This document shows positions 1-39,395 of a stretch of DNA of 64,000 nt, piece by piece; the first letter of the stretch is position 1, and the number at the start of each line of letters is the position of its first letter. A model generated the notes under the pieces. That model was not told where the DNA came from, ran no database searches, and saw only the letters and a list, made by a program, of their open reading frames with translations. This DNA comes from Cololabis saira (lineage: Eukaryota; Chordata; Actinopteri; Beloniformes; Belonidae). The stretch spans positions 33,078,590-33,142,589 of the forward strand of contig NC_084591.1 of assembly GCF_033807715.1 (NCBI RefSeq). The letters run 5' to 3'. The translations under genes were made by a program, and so were the position numbers.

Positions 1-880
1 ATGTAATTTGAGGAGGAAGTGCAACCACAGGCTGATCAGGAGGATGGTACAGATGGCACATAAGGAGCCAAGGAAAACAATCAAACCATTCAAGCTGAAC
101 GCCAGAGTCAAGGTATGTGGTCACATCGTCTATGAGCAACAGTGGGCTCCGTCCTTAATTACCTAACAAAACGATCTTCTTAAAAAGAAAAGAACTATTT
201 TTTTAAAAATCAGATTCCAATTTGTTTAAATGTTTAAAAAGCTTTTTGGCAATAAAGCTTTCAAATAAAAAAGAAAAGAAAGAAAGCTCATGATGCCAGC
301 TGTGAAACATGAAGGTCATGCTTGTTGTTTGGAGGCTGCTCTCCTCCGTCTGGCGTGGGGGCTTGAATCGGTCCAGGACACAATGAAACCTCAAGACTAT
401 CAAGGCATCCTGGAGGAGGAAGCCGCTCCGCCTCAGGAAGCTCAGCCTCCGTCAAAGATCACGGGTCATCCAGCAGGAGCTTCTGCTTTCTCCCCTTTGA
501 GAGGAAATCCACAGTGGATCGTCCCGTTCCACATGTTTCAATGCCAGGTACCCTTCCTGACACAACTCCCCCCATCTATCCCATGGTGCCCGTCCCTTGG
601 GTGGGTTATAGCAATGTGGCAGGAAATGAAGCATTACCCATGACCAGCTAATCAATAGAGATGAATCTCCAACCTATGGGGAGCTGGTTGTCGACGGCAA
701 CCCTCAGACCTGAGACAGCGGGAGCAGTTTGATGAGGAAGAGCGGGGTAACGTGCCCGTTAGACCTATGAAGAGCTCGTCTGTTAGACGTGACATCTCAT
801 TGAACTACAGAAACCCTCATTGTTGTTTAAAGTTGTGCAACAGAAAGTAAAGTTAAGGACACTATTATTGTCCGTGCCAC
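1..880 (+). mobile_element. Decayed Tc1-like (Tc1/mariner) transposon remnant
   Basis: Scattered pieces read in transposase order. Positions 2-112 are open in one frame and contain a basic stretch (RLIRRMVQMAHKEPRKT) like the N-terminal helix-turn-helix of Tc1 transposases. Positions 383-415 read MKPQDYQGILE, like the block before the last catalytic aspartate, followed near 465-480 by a GTCATCCAGCAGG-type stretch. Positions 721-747 (GAGCAGTTTGATGAGGAAGAG) and 832-858 resemble the usual Tc1 3' coding end and 3' UTR. Frameshifts and stops separate the pieces, so it is inactive. The left end may lie outside the window. The inverted repeats were not identified. Confidence 0.6.
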
Positions 881-2882
881 CATTAACTTGTTTCCATTCC
901 AAGTTATATCAGAGTTGGTAACGAATTTGTACACATCTGTACGTCATTTCCAGTTATTTAAATCTTTTAAATAGGTTCCAGACGTTGATGTCAGTTTTTC
1001 AGCATCATTGACGTGTGTGCTGCAGAAAGAGCACATGCCCTCTTTGTCACGCCTCGCATCTTAAAACTTTACAGAATGTATGTTTTACTTCAAGTTGAAT
1101 TATTATGCTAAAATATTGTTGAAACTTGTTCTGACTGGGAAATATCTACGTTTTATGAGCTCACACTCAATATCACAAAGTCAAAATTCATCCTTGAACA
1201 AAAACTCAGATTTTTTTTTTACTTTGACCACTTTCCTTTGAAGATGTCCAGAGGTCATTTCAAGAGCTTCGTGCCAACATCCTCCCACCTCTCACCTCAT
1301 TATCTTGAGGTTTTTAATTAGCTGCTCCGTACTGTACCGCTCTATGTCTTCTTTAGGCGTCGTCCTCGTGTACGTGTTCGTATGCTGAGGATCATTATCC
1401 TGTTGAAAGATTCAGCTTCAGGACTGAACTCTTGGACAAATGGTTTCAGTTTATTTTGTAGGACTCTTTGATATGAGTCAGAATTCATCATCAGATCAAA
1501 GCCTGTAAGATGTCCAGTGTCTGTGCCAGTTAAATCAACCGCACATCAAAGTATTTCCAGCCTCGCTTCCCAGTCTGAGATGATGTTGTTGGTCTGCATC
1601 AAACATGTCGACAGCGACTGCAGCAGCACAAACCTGTCTTTGATTCATCCCTCCCGAGCAGATTACCCTGAAAGGCCTGCTCTCTGTTTGTGTGTTTACT
1701 GAGAAAAATAAAAAAATCTAGTTTTGTTCACATGTTCTTTTAGGCTCGCAACAACCTCTCTCTGATTATAGATGCACGCACTTTGAAGACAACAGCTGGA
1801 CGAGTTAGCCGCAAATCCTCCTGGTTACATTCTAGGGTTTTTGCAAACTTCTTTTCATCAAGCAATCTTCACTTGGGATTTGTGGGGGTCATCAGCTGTG
1901 TGACAGATGAACAATGTGTCCGTCTGACTGCATTTGAATGATTTCTTGAAAACAATTCAGGGGTCTTTACAAAAAATCACTACAGTTTTGAAATCCCAGT
2001 ATTGGATTCTGAAATATTTAGTGCATTTTGCAGCTTTAATAATAAAATGAGCACCGGTCCTTGACCGGCTGCTAGGACCCTCAAGAGGACCTTCGGTCAT
2101 GTTCAACGAGACATTAGGATATAAGGACATTATTCTCATCAACTGGTGGTGAGGCCTTTTATTCATTACAAACTGAAAAAACCCCGGCTGTACTAGTGTT
2201 ACACCTTTACAGTCCGATTCTCCTGTCATCCAGTTGTTATGCCTCAACTCTTGAGAAGGACATTTATACTGTATTTACTGTCTGCAGTAAGATTTGTTTT
2301 ATATAAGTAACTGAATCTTCAATGTTTATTTTCTGGCCTGTGTTCACATTTTTCAACTTCCTCTTCCCTATACATCATAAAGTATAATTTTAAAACCTGA
2401 TGTTGCTGTTAGTCCATCATGAACCAGTAAGTAAAGTGCGGTGAACATATTTAACGTACAATCATCTCTGGAGCAGAGAGAGTTCAAGTTCTACTTGAGA
2501 ACAGACACCTCGCAACAAAATTTCAGTTATTTCCTTCTGTTGCTGTTATCTTTGGACGTGTGACGTCACTCCCCCTAGACTTGCCCATGCATGTCGTGCC
2601 CGTGGCCCCGTCTTGTGTTACAGCTCCTGAACTCGGTGTCAGTGGAGCAGTGGAGCAGCAGTACCCGCCTCCGCCAGCAGATGGCAGCAGAAAACAAGGC
2701 ATTTATTTAGGTCTTGTTTTTCATGACCTGGTGACTTCATTCTTCTCAATTTACCCACGTTTTTTTCTTTCTTTCTTTAAAAGGACATCTACAAACCATG
2801 TATAATTATGGGGTGGCTATAAAGGAGTTATTCTTGCAAGTAGATAGACACGTGTGTGAATTAAAGCAGATCTACTAATGAG

Positions 2883-2885
<3 letters not shown>
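881..2885. other. Intergenic DNA without a recognisable gene
   Basis: Only short frames without family resemblance are present. The stretch at about 1250-1640 looks like decayed repeat DNA, but I cannot name the family. Confidence 0.5.

Positions 2886-2959
<74 letters not shown>
2886..2959. repeat. (TA)n microsatellite
   Basis: An uninterrupted TA dinucleotide tract of about 74 bp. Confidence 0.98.
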
Positions 2960-3964
<1,005 letters not shown>

Positions 3965-4269
3965 AAGCTTTCATACCATGTAAATAACAGTTTTGTTAAA
4001 TTAAATTTTTACACAAATGGTTTCGTCTTGATGATTTGTTGTCTTAGCTGGTCCATCCATCCATCATCTATAACATTTACATTAAAATACATTTTCTGCT
4101 GTAATAAAGATGCCACATGTGGCAAATTTCCACAAAACGTGACAATATTAATAAAATCTCAACAATACTGGAAACACAATATTTCAGATGATCAAATAAA
4201 CGTTATTTGTTAACCATCATTTAATCAAATAGAAGAAAAAAACATATGATTTAAAAATGTCTTCTTCAA

Positions 4270-4605
4270 AAATGCCCTGACCAAGACAGGCAGCAGCTAA
4301 AGAAGCTGAAGTGGTTGAGTGTAGGGAGTCCAGCCCTTTGAGGTCCAGGTCGAGGCTCTGGAACGATCTCCCGCTGTCTCTACGTTCTCTGGACTCCATC
4401 GATGCGTTTAATGCGCACATCCTGGGTCACCTTTGTACAGACTCATTACTCCGGCACTTTAAATCCAACATGCTGTACATTTTTTCTTTTAATATTATTT
4501 GTTCTTTTGTATTGCACCAATTACCATAACAAATTCCTTGTGTGTGTTAAACTATGTGGCAATAAACTTCTTTCTGATTCTGATTCTGATTCTGATTTTA
4601 TGTAC
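4270..4605 (+). mobile_element. LINE (L2-like) 3' end fragment with (GATTCT)n tail
   Basis: The + strand encodes RSRSRLWNDLPLSLRSLDS and following residues. The LWN-LPxxLR pattern is typical of the reverse-transcriptase C-terminus of fish L2-type LINEs. It is followed by an AATAAA-like stretch and a short (TCTGAT)n tail at about 4572-4598, the usual 3' end of such elements. The copy is strongly 5' truncated and not functional. Confidence 0.7.
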
Positions 4606-4929
4606 TTTTATTCTCAGAGCTTTTATCGGTATTGTCTTGTTTTTTATCGTATTTCTACTTTTATTGTAGTATTTTATTTGTGTTATTATTGATGTTGTTT
4701 TATTTTTTGTGAAGCACCTTTTTTTAGTTAGTTAATCTTTATTTCGGTCAATTTTAAGCATGAAAATCACTACGCAAAATAATAAACATTTACAGGTTTT
4801 TCTTTGGTCAACATGGTGATTATTTTGACCGAAAAGGTATGGGCTTGAAGCATAAACTTATCTTGCCTACCTTTTAACATAATAGAATATGCATAGAAAA
4901 AGAACAAATTAAGTATCATGAGGTTACAC

Positions 4930-5266
4930 AAAATAATAATAATAATCCATCCATCCATCCATTATACCCGCTTTATCCTTTGCAGGGTCACGGGGTCTGC
5001 TGGAGTCTATCCCAGCTCATTTCAGGTGAGAGGCAGGGGTTACACCCTGGACAGGTCACCTGTATATCACAGGGCCACATATAAACACAAACCATGCTCA
5101 CAACTGCACTCACACCTACGGGCAATTTAGAATCACCAATTAACCTAATATGCATGTTTTTGGACTGTGGGAGGAAGCCGGAGTATCCGGAGAGAACCCA
5201 CACAAGCACGGGGAGAACATGCAAACTCCACACAGAAAGGCCCCTGCCGGGCCTGGGAGTCGAACC

Positions 5267-5267
<1 letters not shown>
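4930..5267 (+). mobile_element. Dispersed fish LINE/SINE-type repeat fragment
   Basis: It starts with (CCAT)n at about 4947 and contains the familiar stretches TTTAGAATCACCAATTAACC and GACTGTGGGAGGAAGCCGGA, which recur in many fish and other vertebrate genomes. An (AAT)n tract follows directly. I assign it as a retroposon tail from memory of the sequence class, without a database comparison. Confidence 0.6.
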
Positions 5268-5306
<39 letters not shown>

Positions 5307-5360
5307 TGTAATAACTGTAGTAATAATAATATTAGTAATGATAATGATAATAATAATGAT
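5268..5360. repeat. (AAT)n microsatellite, degenerate at its right end
   Basis: A pure AAT run of about 37 bp is followed by imperfect AAT/AAC/GAT triplets. Confidence 0.95.
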
Positions 5361-5889
5361 AGCTCTGAAAACAGAAAGTGAAAAGATGCTAAAGAAACCG
5401 ACAAAACCCTTTGACATTCCTATGTCTGTGAAAGGTGCTATATAAATACAATTTAATTACTTCCTATTTACTATGTCCTTAGAGAGTCGGAGAAGCATTT
5501 CTAAATGTACTTATCATCTCAGTTCACACTCCCACTGTTTTAGGGGGGTGTCTTTGACATTTTAAAGTAAATATGACTTATCATAAAAAGTACTTCATTC
5601 TGCTTGCAGGCACTGCGGCAAAAAAATGTATTTTAACAAACTGGAAATCAGAAAAAAAACCCAGCAACCAAACAGTGGATCGATGAACTTGCATCGTATA
5701 GCACTCCAGAAAAAAATACAGTATTCTGTTAGAAAAAAACCTAGAGACTTTGACCTTATTTGGGGACCCTTTTTGGATCTTTTGCCTTTTGTTGGACTAG
5801 CAAATGATCTGAATCATCTACTGCATAAATGAATGTGTTTTTTCAGGACTTGATTATTTACTTTATTATTCATTTGCTCCAGTATAAGC
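5361..5889. other. AT-rich intergenic DNA, possible LINE-derived reading frame
   Basis: A 68-codon + strand frame at 5626-5832 contains IWGPFLDLLPF, which recalls the C-terminal end of L1-like ORF2 proteins. The resemblance is weak and no other part of such an element is visible. Confidence 0.35.
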
Positions 5890-6285
5890 TAAATGGGTAA
5901 ATCGGCCTTTTCCTTTTATGCACCGCAAGCTTGGAATGAGCCACAACACATACTCAACTTGAAATATTTACCCTCTCTTTACATGTTCAAACATATGTTA
6001 AAATCAGTTTTCACAGAACAATGTCATTGTTTTTAATCAAGTGTCATTATTTGTCATGAATTCTTTTTAGCTTTCTGATCCTTGTATGTTTTAATGTTTA
6101 TTTGTTTCTTGTTTATATGTTTTTATTTTTTTTGTTGAGTTACTTGTCCTTGTATGTATTTTTTTTTTTATATGAAACTGAATTTATTTTTCTGCTGCCA
6201 TCTTGACCAGGACTCCCTGGCAGAAGAGATATTGTATCTCAATGGGACTTTCCTGGATAAATAAAGGATAAATAAAAATAAAATA
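5890..6285 (+). mobile_element. LINE 3' end fragment (reverse-transcriptase C-terminus plus tail)
   Basis: The + strand from about 5898 encodes FSFYAPQAWNEPQHILNLK and then a C-terminal CHCF before a stop, a pattern of fish LINE ORF2 ends. The tail at 6201-6270 (GAGATATTGTATCTCAATGG, then GGATAAATAAAGG) is the common 3' terminus of such LINEs. It is truncated and inactive. Confidence 0.7.
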
Positions 6286-6596
6286 AATGATTTTTTTTTT
6301 AATTATTTTTTTATTGGAAATAGTTTCACATTGTACAACAGTAGTAAAGCAAAATAACTGGGAATACTTCCATCCTTCCATTTTTCCCATCTTTTTATAT
6401 CCCTCCCACATTCCCATCCCCAACCCAGCACTCACAACAGACCCAGAGACAAGAAAAACAACCAAGTACAGTATAAAGAAAAAGAGAGAAAAAAAAACAT
6501 AAATAGTAATAATGATGCTACTCATTAAAAAAAAAATAAAATAAATGATTTTGAATTATGTAATGTATTGCCCATATGAGGGAGGGAAGGGGAGAG

Positions 6597-6985
6597 GGGT
6601 GTGTTACAACCAAAAACGTAATAACGGCCAATAACGTAATAACTGCCAATAATGTAATAATTTTGGCCATTTCAAATGTAATAAAGCCAATAGTGTAATA
6701 ATGTGCCAATAATGTAATAAAACTTTTGAGTCAATAATGTAATAACTTTTTGCCGATAATGTAATAATTTTGTAATAATTTTTTAATACCAGGCCAATAA
6801 CGTAATAACCAGCCAATAATGTAATGCCTTATTACGTTATTGGCAAAAAGTTATTACGTTATTGGCTCAAAAGTTTTATTACATTATTGGCACATTATTA
6901 CACTATTGGCCTTATTACATTTGAAATGGCCAAAATTATTACGTTATTGGCCGTTATTACGTTTTTGGTTGTAACAGGGTGTGTT
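6597..6985. mobile_element. 371-bp fold-back (palindromic) element with 9-bp flanking direct repeat
   Basis: Positions 6606-6976 form two nearly complementary arms. The left arm starts ACAACCAAAAACGTAATAAC and the right arm ends GTTATTACGTTTTTGGTTGT. Both arms consist of about 15-18-bp units of the type GCCAATAAYGTAATAA. The left arm carries one unit more than the right, and the middle (about 6745-6826) holds extra units. The element is bracketed by the direct repeat GGGTGTGTT at 6597-6605 and 6977-6985, which could be a 9-bp target duplication. It has no coding capacity. A 9-bp duplication with long inverted arms fits a Mutator-like (MULE) element, but that is inference. Confidence 0.8.
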
Positions 6986-7229
6986 GTTGTATTTATTTAT
7001 TTATATTTATTTATTTATTTATTTTTCTTCTTATTTATTTATTTTTGTTTAATTATTGTTATGAAAAGTTTTTAAAAAAAGGGGAAAATATTGATATTTC
7101 TATTGTTATTGTAAATCTTTTTTTTTTCATATTGCCCTCAATAAATATATATATCTATAAAAAAGAGTGTGTGTTTTTACTGTAAAGGTGTTTTCTGGAC
7201 TAAGCATGCATACAGCCTGTGCAGTAGTT

Positions 7230-7578
7230 TCCGTGTGTTTATTGTGCCCCTGTTCCGGTGCAGTGTGCTGCAGCGCCGCAGCTTGACAGCTGGCCGGGCT
7301 GCTGCTGCTGCTGCAGGCGTGCTGTGTGCGGCAGCGGAGGATCCTGCTGACATGCCTGGTGGACGCAAGGCGCTGCTGCTTTCTGCTCTGCTCGTGTTCC
7401 GGTCCGATCGCAGCCTTCATGCTCCGCGGGGGGTTCGGCGGGGCGTCCTAGCCGACTGAGCCGCTCCAGCGCGCAGCGGCGGCGGCATCGGCGGGTCCGG
7501 GGCGCAGCGGCGGCGGCGGCTTTTGCAGCCGGGGATGAGGCCTACTCGCTGAAGCTCCCCACCAACCCCTCCACCGCC
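7230..7578 (+). promoter_or_regulatory. rfx7: CpG-rich promoter and 5' UTR of rfx7
   Basis: A sharp shift from AT-rich repeats to GC- and CpG-rich DNA begins near 7240 and continues through the first exon to about 8000. No TATA box is evident. The transcription start cannot be placed from sequence alone. Confidence 0.6.
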
Positions 7579-18233
<10,655 letters not shown>

Positions 18234-21029
18234 CATCGTCTTTTATTCCACATGGTTTCTGTTCTCTGTTGTTTGGTGCGTTATGTTGTACATTTGTTTT
18301 TCAAACCATAGTTTGTTGAGGTCGGTCTGGACTTCAGTTAAAGTGCCAGACTCACCGGGACATTTCTCCTACTGATGTTTGATTACTTCCCTCCCTCGTC
18401 GTCTGTTAACCAGGGTTTCATTATTTAACCACTTTCCTCCCTCATCTGAAATCGGAAACGTAAGCATTTCAAGTGAAGAGTGAGCGCGCTCGGCGGCGGC
18501 GTGCCCCTACAAAGAGCAGTCCGTGTGCTACCAACAGTGAGAGGATAATCTTCAACGATGCAATATTTGTACTTCACGAACAACGGAAGAAGGCGAGATG
18601 GTAGGAAATCTGGCACAAAAGACTTCACCAAAAAGGTCTGCCGCTGCAGACTACTTACAGCATGTGCAGTTCAAGTTTAACCAAATGGGGACAAAATTGC
18701 TCTTGTAATTTATGCACATAATAGTTCTAGTACGTTCGTCTGCCATATCTAAATAGTAAAAAGGGTGGCGTCCCAAGCTGCCAGGTGCTGAATTTATGAC
18801 ATAATCTTTATACTTTATCATATACCAAATCAGTGGAACAGCTGATTCACATCTGAGCGTTGTCCAAGAGTGAAACTTTCTTAAAGCCTATTCTTCTTGT
18901 ACTGTTTAATATCTTATAAAGGGAGTAGACGAGTCAACAGGGAGGATATGGAGATGCAGGCGGCTTTGAGGACAATACATTGGAAGGAATCAACAACTGG
19001 CTGCCTTATTCCCAAAGTCAAGGCCTTACGCCATCTTTAGAGAGACTGTACACAGAATAATGTTATCTTTGGACCCATCCAGAGCTTCATCCTATTAAGG
19101 CAGCTGTTACTCTGATATTTTCAGTACTATTTCTTATTCTGTTTTGCTTGGCAGTGTTACGGTATAGATGAATATTGTATAGGCTAATGACTACACTGTG
19201 TGTGCCCATATAATTAATGGATTTCGAGGAATTTGCTGTCCTGTCGTTTCATGGAAACGGTGACGGGTGCACTTTCAGTCATGAGATTTTTTTTTTAAAT
19301 TCTTTTAAAAATCAGAATATCGATGGTGCGGATGATGCTTCACCTCCAGGTCGGCGTGGAGGCCGACAACAGTCACGTTGCGGTGTCATCTAGAGTGGAT
19401 ATTATGTTTGTGGAGGTCCGGCCCGGCGTCCGTGCCGGAGATGGTCTATTTGAGGATCTGAAGAGATTATTTGACGTAGAAACACTCCTAGTAAACGTTA
19501 ACAACAACAACAACAGCGGCAAGCGGGCAGCCACAGAGATATAAAAGAGTTCTAACATTTGAGGAAACGGGATTAAGTTGCGTAAATCTTATGTACAGTT
19601 TGTAAATTTGTGATATGGTCACTGTCCTATGTTTGATAGGTAACTATGGACCTGAGAGCATGTTGAAACCATCACTGCTAGCCAGGTAAGCTATGTGATA
19701 CAGTAGGATGCTTGCTTGAGTTTTTGGCTATTGTCAATGTTGAACAAGTCATGTTTAAACTCCATCTGTAAATAGAATAGATACATAGAAGTTTGATGTA
19801 TCAAGACACTATATTATGGCCATTATTCTAGCTAAGTATGTGCCATTTAAAAGGAAAAAAAAGCTTAACAGATTTATAGTCGGCAAAATACTGTATGTTG
19901 TGTGTTACATTTCTGGCTCGATGTGTCGTAACAGTGATGCTGTCTGGTCTCGCTTGCTGATTTGAGTTTATTATGAGTTGTTTTCTTTTCTATTGGAAGA
20001 TAATAGGGCTCTGTCGCTGCAGAAGTGATGCGTCCTCTGAGCGGGAGCGATAGCATGTGTTGAGAAAACAAACAAAAACTCGTGTTACTGTTAGCTGGTC
20101 GCAGAAATCTCTGCGGCAGACTTCGTGCTCGGTCTTTCAGCAGACACTGGAAAAAAAAAATACTTGTGTTTCAACAAACTTTGGAGGTTCACGTTATTGC
20201 ACTAAATTTTTATGACACACGGCTTTGCCACATTCTTACGGACAAATGAAATGATGGATGCCCGCAAAAAAAAATAATTTTTTGACAAGATGAGTAAGGA
20301 AATTGAATGGATTGTCAGAAAATGAATAATTGTCTTGTAGCAAAATGTGCATTAATCTCAGTGAGATACACATTTCTTACTTATTCTCATACATGAGAAT
20401 ACAAAGCATTGAGGGAAAAAAGTTGAATAACCTTTTAAAACCTACATGCTCATTATGTTGATAAATGATTGTACGCACGCATGTGTGATGACTTCTCTTG
20501 TACTTTGTATTCCTGGTAACCACTGTCTCTCGTGAATTGGGCAGGTTCTGTTAACCAGACTGGCAGTGCTAGTTTCATTACATTACTTTGGTTGTGTGCT
20601 GTTTACTAAGTTAATGGTCTGTATGTTATGTTGACGACTGTTTTCTGACAATTTACATATTCTTATTTTGCAAAATGCATTTGTGAAAATATGTGTTCTC
20701 CTCTCTTTTTCTTTCTTTCTTTCATAATATGGCACTGATGTTTGAATTTGAATGAAGGAAACCTTCCTTGTGATCACAGGAGCTCCATCACGCAGCGACT
20801 CTGATTCTTAACCTTTTACTGACCCGACTCTGTTTGACCATGTTGTCCATTTCTACCAGTAGAGAAAAAAGAGAAAAACTCAAACAAACCCTCCTCTGTG
20901 GTGTTGTCTGGTGTTCTGCTTAATGTACAGTAGCTTGTTAATATTGCAAACACGTTGTTTCTTTCTTTTTTTTTTCAATGGAAAGTACTCACTGGTGAGA
21001 TTTTTAAAGTGGTTTTAAAAGCCAATAAA
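18234..21029 (+). other. rfx7: rfx7 3' UTR with polyadenylation signal
   Basis: About 2.8 kb of AT-rich, non-repetitive DNA follows the stop. The likely polyadenylation signal is AATAAA at 21024-21029, followed by a TG-rich stretch. Length and composition fit the long 3' UTR of this gene in other vertebrates. The true end needs transcript data. Confidence 0.7.
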
Positions 21030-21045
21030 CTTTTTTAAAGAATGT

Positions 21046-22989
21046 TGTTTACGTGGCGATGATTTCGAATTTTATTCCAGCAGTTTAAAGTCCGTTACCA
21101 CGGGATGAGCCGTGGATAAAAGAACCGGTGATTTAAGAGGTCAAAATAATATTTAAATCCAGGATTTATCCCCAAAACCGAGCTTGCTAAAGAAAAACAA
21201 CTGTTTTCACTCAAATTTTATCTAAAAAAAATCTCTCTGAAATTATAGTTTTTATCGTATTATTTTTTTTATGTTCATTTGCTTTTGGTTGAGCTTATAA
21301 TATTTCTGTAGTCAAATTCAAACCCTTTTCATCAGGCTCTTAGCATGAGGTCAGAGGTCATCAGCTCCTCGGATGACATCTAAAGCCGGTGGGAGGGGGG
21401 CTTTTCTAACAACACGGGCCAGCCAATTAGAGCCCAGAGTAGAGGTCCTCTGCTCTGCTTTCCCAGGGCCTCGTGGTATTCATAACATGCTAATGACCTT
21501 AACCCCATTGATGGTGGCCGAGCAGCCGGACCTACAGCCGCGTGGCGCGCGGCGGTCACCTCTGCGGCCACCTCGACCTCCGCGGCACACCTGGCATCAC
21601 GAGTCACACGTTTCATGAGAGCTGCAGCGTTGTGATTCTCTTTTAACAGTGAAGCAACAACAGACATGTTTCAGTGGACACTTGCACAGAAATATTGTCT
21701 CTTTATGTCATGATCAAGAGTAGCTGGAAGTGTTTGAGAATAAAACATGTTTGTGTTCAGAGAAATAAAACACCAGCATTGTTTGGGCTGAAAATAGATG
21801 ATGTAGATAATGTTAAATGTATATTTGTGTTATTCATCTAAAGTCACGTACAAAAAATATAAAACGTTTAATGTTTAACAAATAATAATTTGTAATTTTG
21901 ATAATATAATCTAAATGTTAACTACTGCGTAAACACATTAACAGATGCAATTAATCTGACAGCTGGTTTGAGCCTTAAATTTAGGCTTTAAGGCTTTAGA
22001 TGATTAAATCAATAGTTAGGTTTAATCAATACATAATTACACTCTTCTCTCCTCATTTGATTGGATATTGAAGTGTGCAGATGCAGGCTAGTGGCAGTAA
22101 TCCCTTAAACGCATCGCACAACATTCACAGATATAGTTTAGAATATCAATATGATATGTTTTGTTTGGCAGTAACCATCCTTAACGTGTGGACTTTATTT
22201 ACCTGTGCGAGTGGAATGGTGTTTCGCTGATACAGCAGTGCTGATCTCACAGCTGGAGCCCATTGTGTTAGTATTGAATGAGGGCCGGACACGGGAGGGT
22301 CATTGTCAAAAGGCACGGTCGCAGGATCAATACCTGAATTCATTAAGCAGCTGACTTGCAGCCGTCAATACTTCTTCATAATTACCAGGTCGCGTGGTAG
22401 CAGCAGATGCTCTTCACAGGGATCTTTTCGCACACTGGTCACTGATAATTCACAATGTTCATCTAATTTTGTGGTGCAACTCATCAAATGTACGGAAAAA
22501 GACAATCTCACAAAGCCATGTTGCATCATGTGAAACGTAAGGTTACTGCCTATCGCTGTGTGGGTGATCTGTGGCAGATTTGATCAGAGCCTCATGTTTA
22601 TAATCCACTTCAGCTCTGTATGGAAAACTGCCTGAAACAGTTGAGGATGCATTCACACTGTGTAAAAAGGGAAGGTAACATACAGGGAGACACCCAAATA
22701 CCCACTCAACTACTAAATTACATGAAGCACAAAAAAAGACCATAGATCAGACACCTAGCTGGGACAATCATGCTTGACCAAAGCATGCCCCAATAAAATA
22801 TGTGAAATATACCCCACAAAGAGTTTTCACCTAGAAAAAAAGCTATTTTTATGGTATTAATAAATCAGTTTTTAAGAGTCATAGAAACCGTACTCATTTA
22901 AATCATTAAAACAAGGAGATAGGATCCAAACTCAAGTAGATCCACTTCAAAGTGCACTTTATAAAGTTGCCCGTATAAACCTGACGTCA
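21046..22989. other. Intergenic DNA between rfx7 and prtg
   Basis: No gene was recognised. A GC-rich island lies at about 21480-21600 within otherwise AT-rich sequence. It could be a regulatory element, but nothing in it identifies a function. Confidence 0.5.
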
Positions 22990-23340
22990 CAGAGCCAGTG
23001 CAGTTAGTTTAGTTTAGTTTAGTTTATTTGCACATAAAAGAAAACAGTAAAAAACAATGGTCAAATGAAGCATTGTGCAGGAGAGGTGGAAGCCAAAAAG
23101 GCTTATTAAAATGCCTCCCCTTTATAAAACAATCATAACAACAATAACAACAGCAGTAAGAGCAGCAGTTGTAGCAGCTGACTTTAAAGCAAAAACACAA
23201 TATAGAAATACATAATATAAAACAGAAAAAGACAATTTAGCATGAAAAGGAAAAAGAATACTGAATTATTGAAAGATAGGAAAAATAAAGAAGATGTAGG
23301 ATAATTGCAAAAGTAACTCCAGAAGTGTTTCTGAGTTAGG
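22990..23340 (-). mobile_element. LINE 3' tail fragment, antisense
   Basis: It begins with (TTTAG)n at about 23006-23027 and continues TTTATTTGCACATAAAAG and GGAGAGGTGGAAGCCAAAAA, a pattern I know from antisense 3' ends of fish LINEs. No coding part is preserved. Confidence 0.5.
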
Positions 23341-23540
23341 CCTACACTGGAGACCAAATGAAAATTGACCTAAAATATCACTTTCAATCATTTTCATCGA
23401 CAAGTTAAACTCTTAATGCATTATTTTGTCTTGTCACAACACTATAAAGGTATAACTTTATAGACTTTTCTGCTCGTTGTTGCCATGGTTGCTGGTTGGC
23501 GGTCGCTGTGCCGTAAACGCGCATGCGTGTTAAGGCTGAC

Positions 23541-23654
23541 TTATGGTTCCGCGTTACACCAACGCGTAGCCCACGGCGTAAGGTACGCGGCGACGCACAC
23601 GTACAGTGCGCGTCGCCGCATACTCTACGCCGTCGATTTAACGCGGAACCATAA
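23541..23654. repeat. GC-rich 114-bp palindromic MITE just upstream of prtg
   Basis: The ends are perfect inverted repeats: TTATGGTTCCGCGTTA at 23541-23556 and TAACGCGGAACCATAA at 23639-23654. The interior is also largely self-complementary and CpG-rich (ACGGCGTA and TACGCCGT motifs). A related, more diverged copy lies at about 37260-37335. It ends about 140 bp before the prtg start codon. Confidence 0.8.
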
Positions 23655-23796
23655 ATGAGGCTGTGAGGGGCGGGCCAGCGGCCCCAGCAGGAGCGCCGGT
23701 GCGCTCCGCCGGCAGAAGCTCCGCCGGCGTCTGGGGGTCAACACGCGGGGGGCCGCCGCTTCGTAGACGGGGGAAATGAAACCACATTCTGGATAA

Positions 23797-39395
<15,599 letters not shown>

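Noticed and set aside
1..113. Minus-strand frame with a strongly hydrophobic, membrane-like stretch, and a GTATGT donor-like site at 113 on the plus strand
   Set aside because: The plus strand of the same bases fits a Tc1 transposase N-terminus, and further Tc1 pieces follow in order to about 880, so the hydrophobic reading is a shadow and the donor-like site is chance.
21480..21600. GC-rich island between rfx7 and prtg as an exon or promoter
   Set aside because: No conserved protein frame with splice borders is visible, and no gene follows within reach; left as unexplained intergenic sequence.
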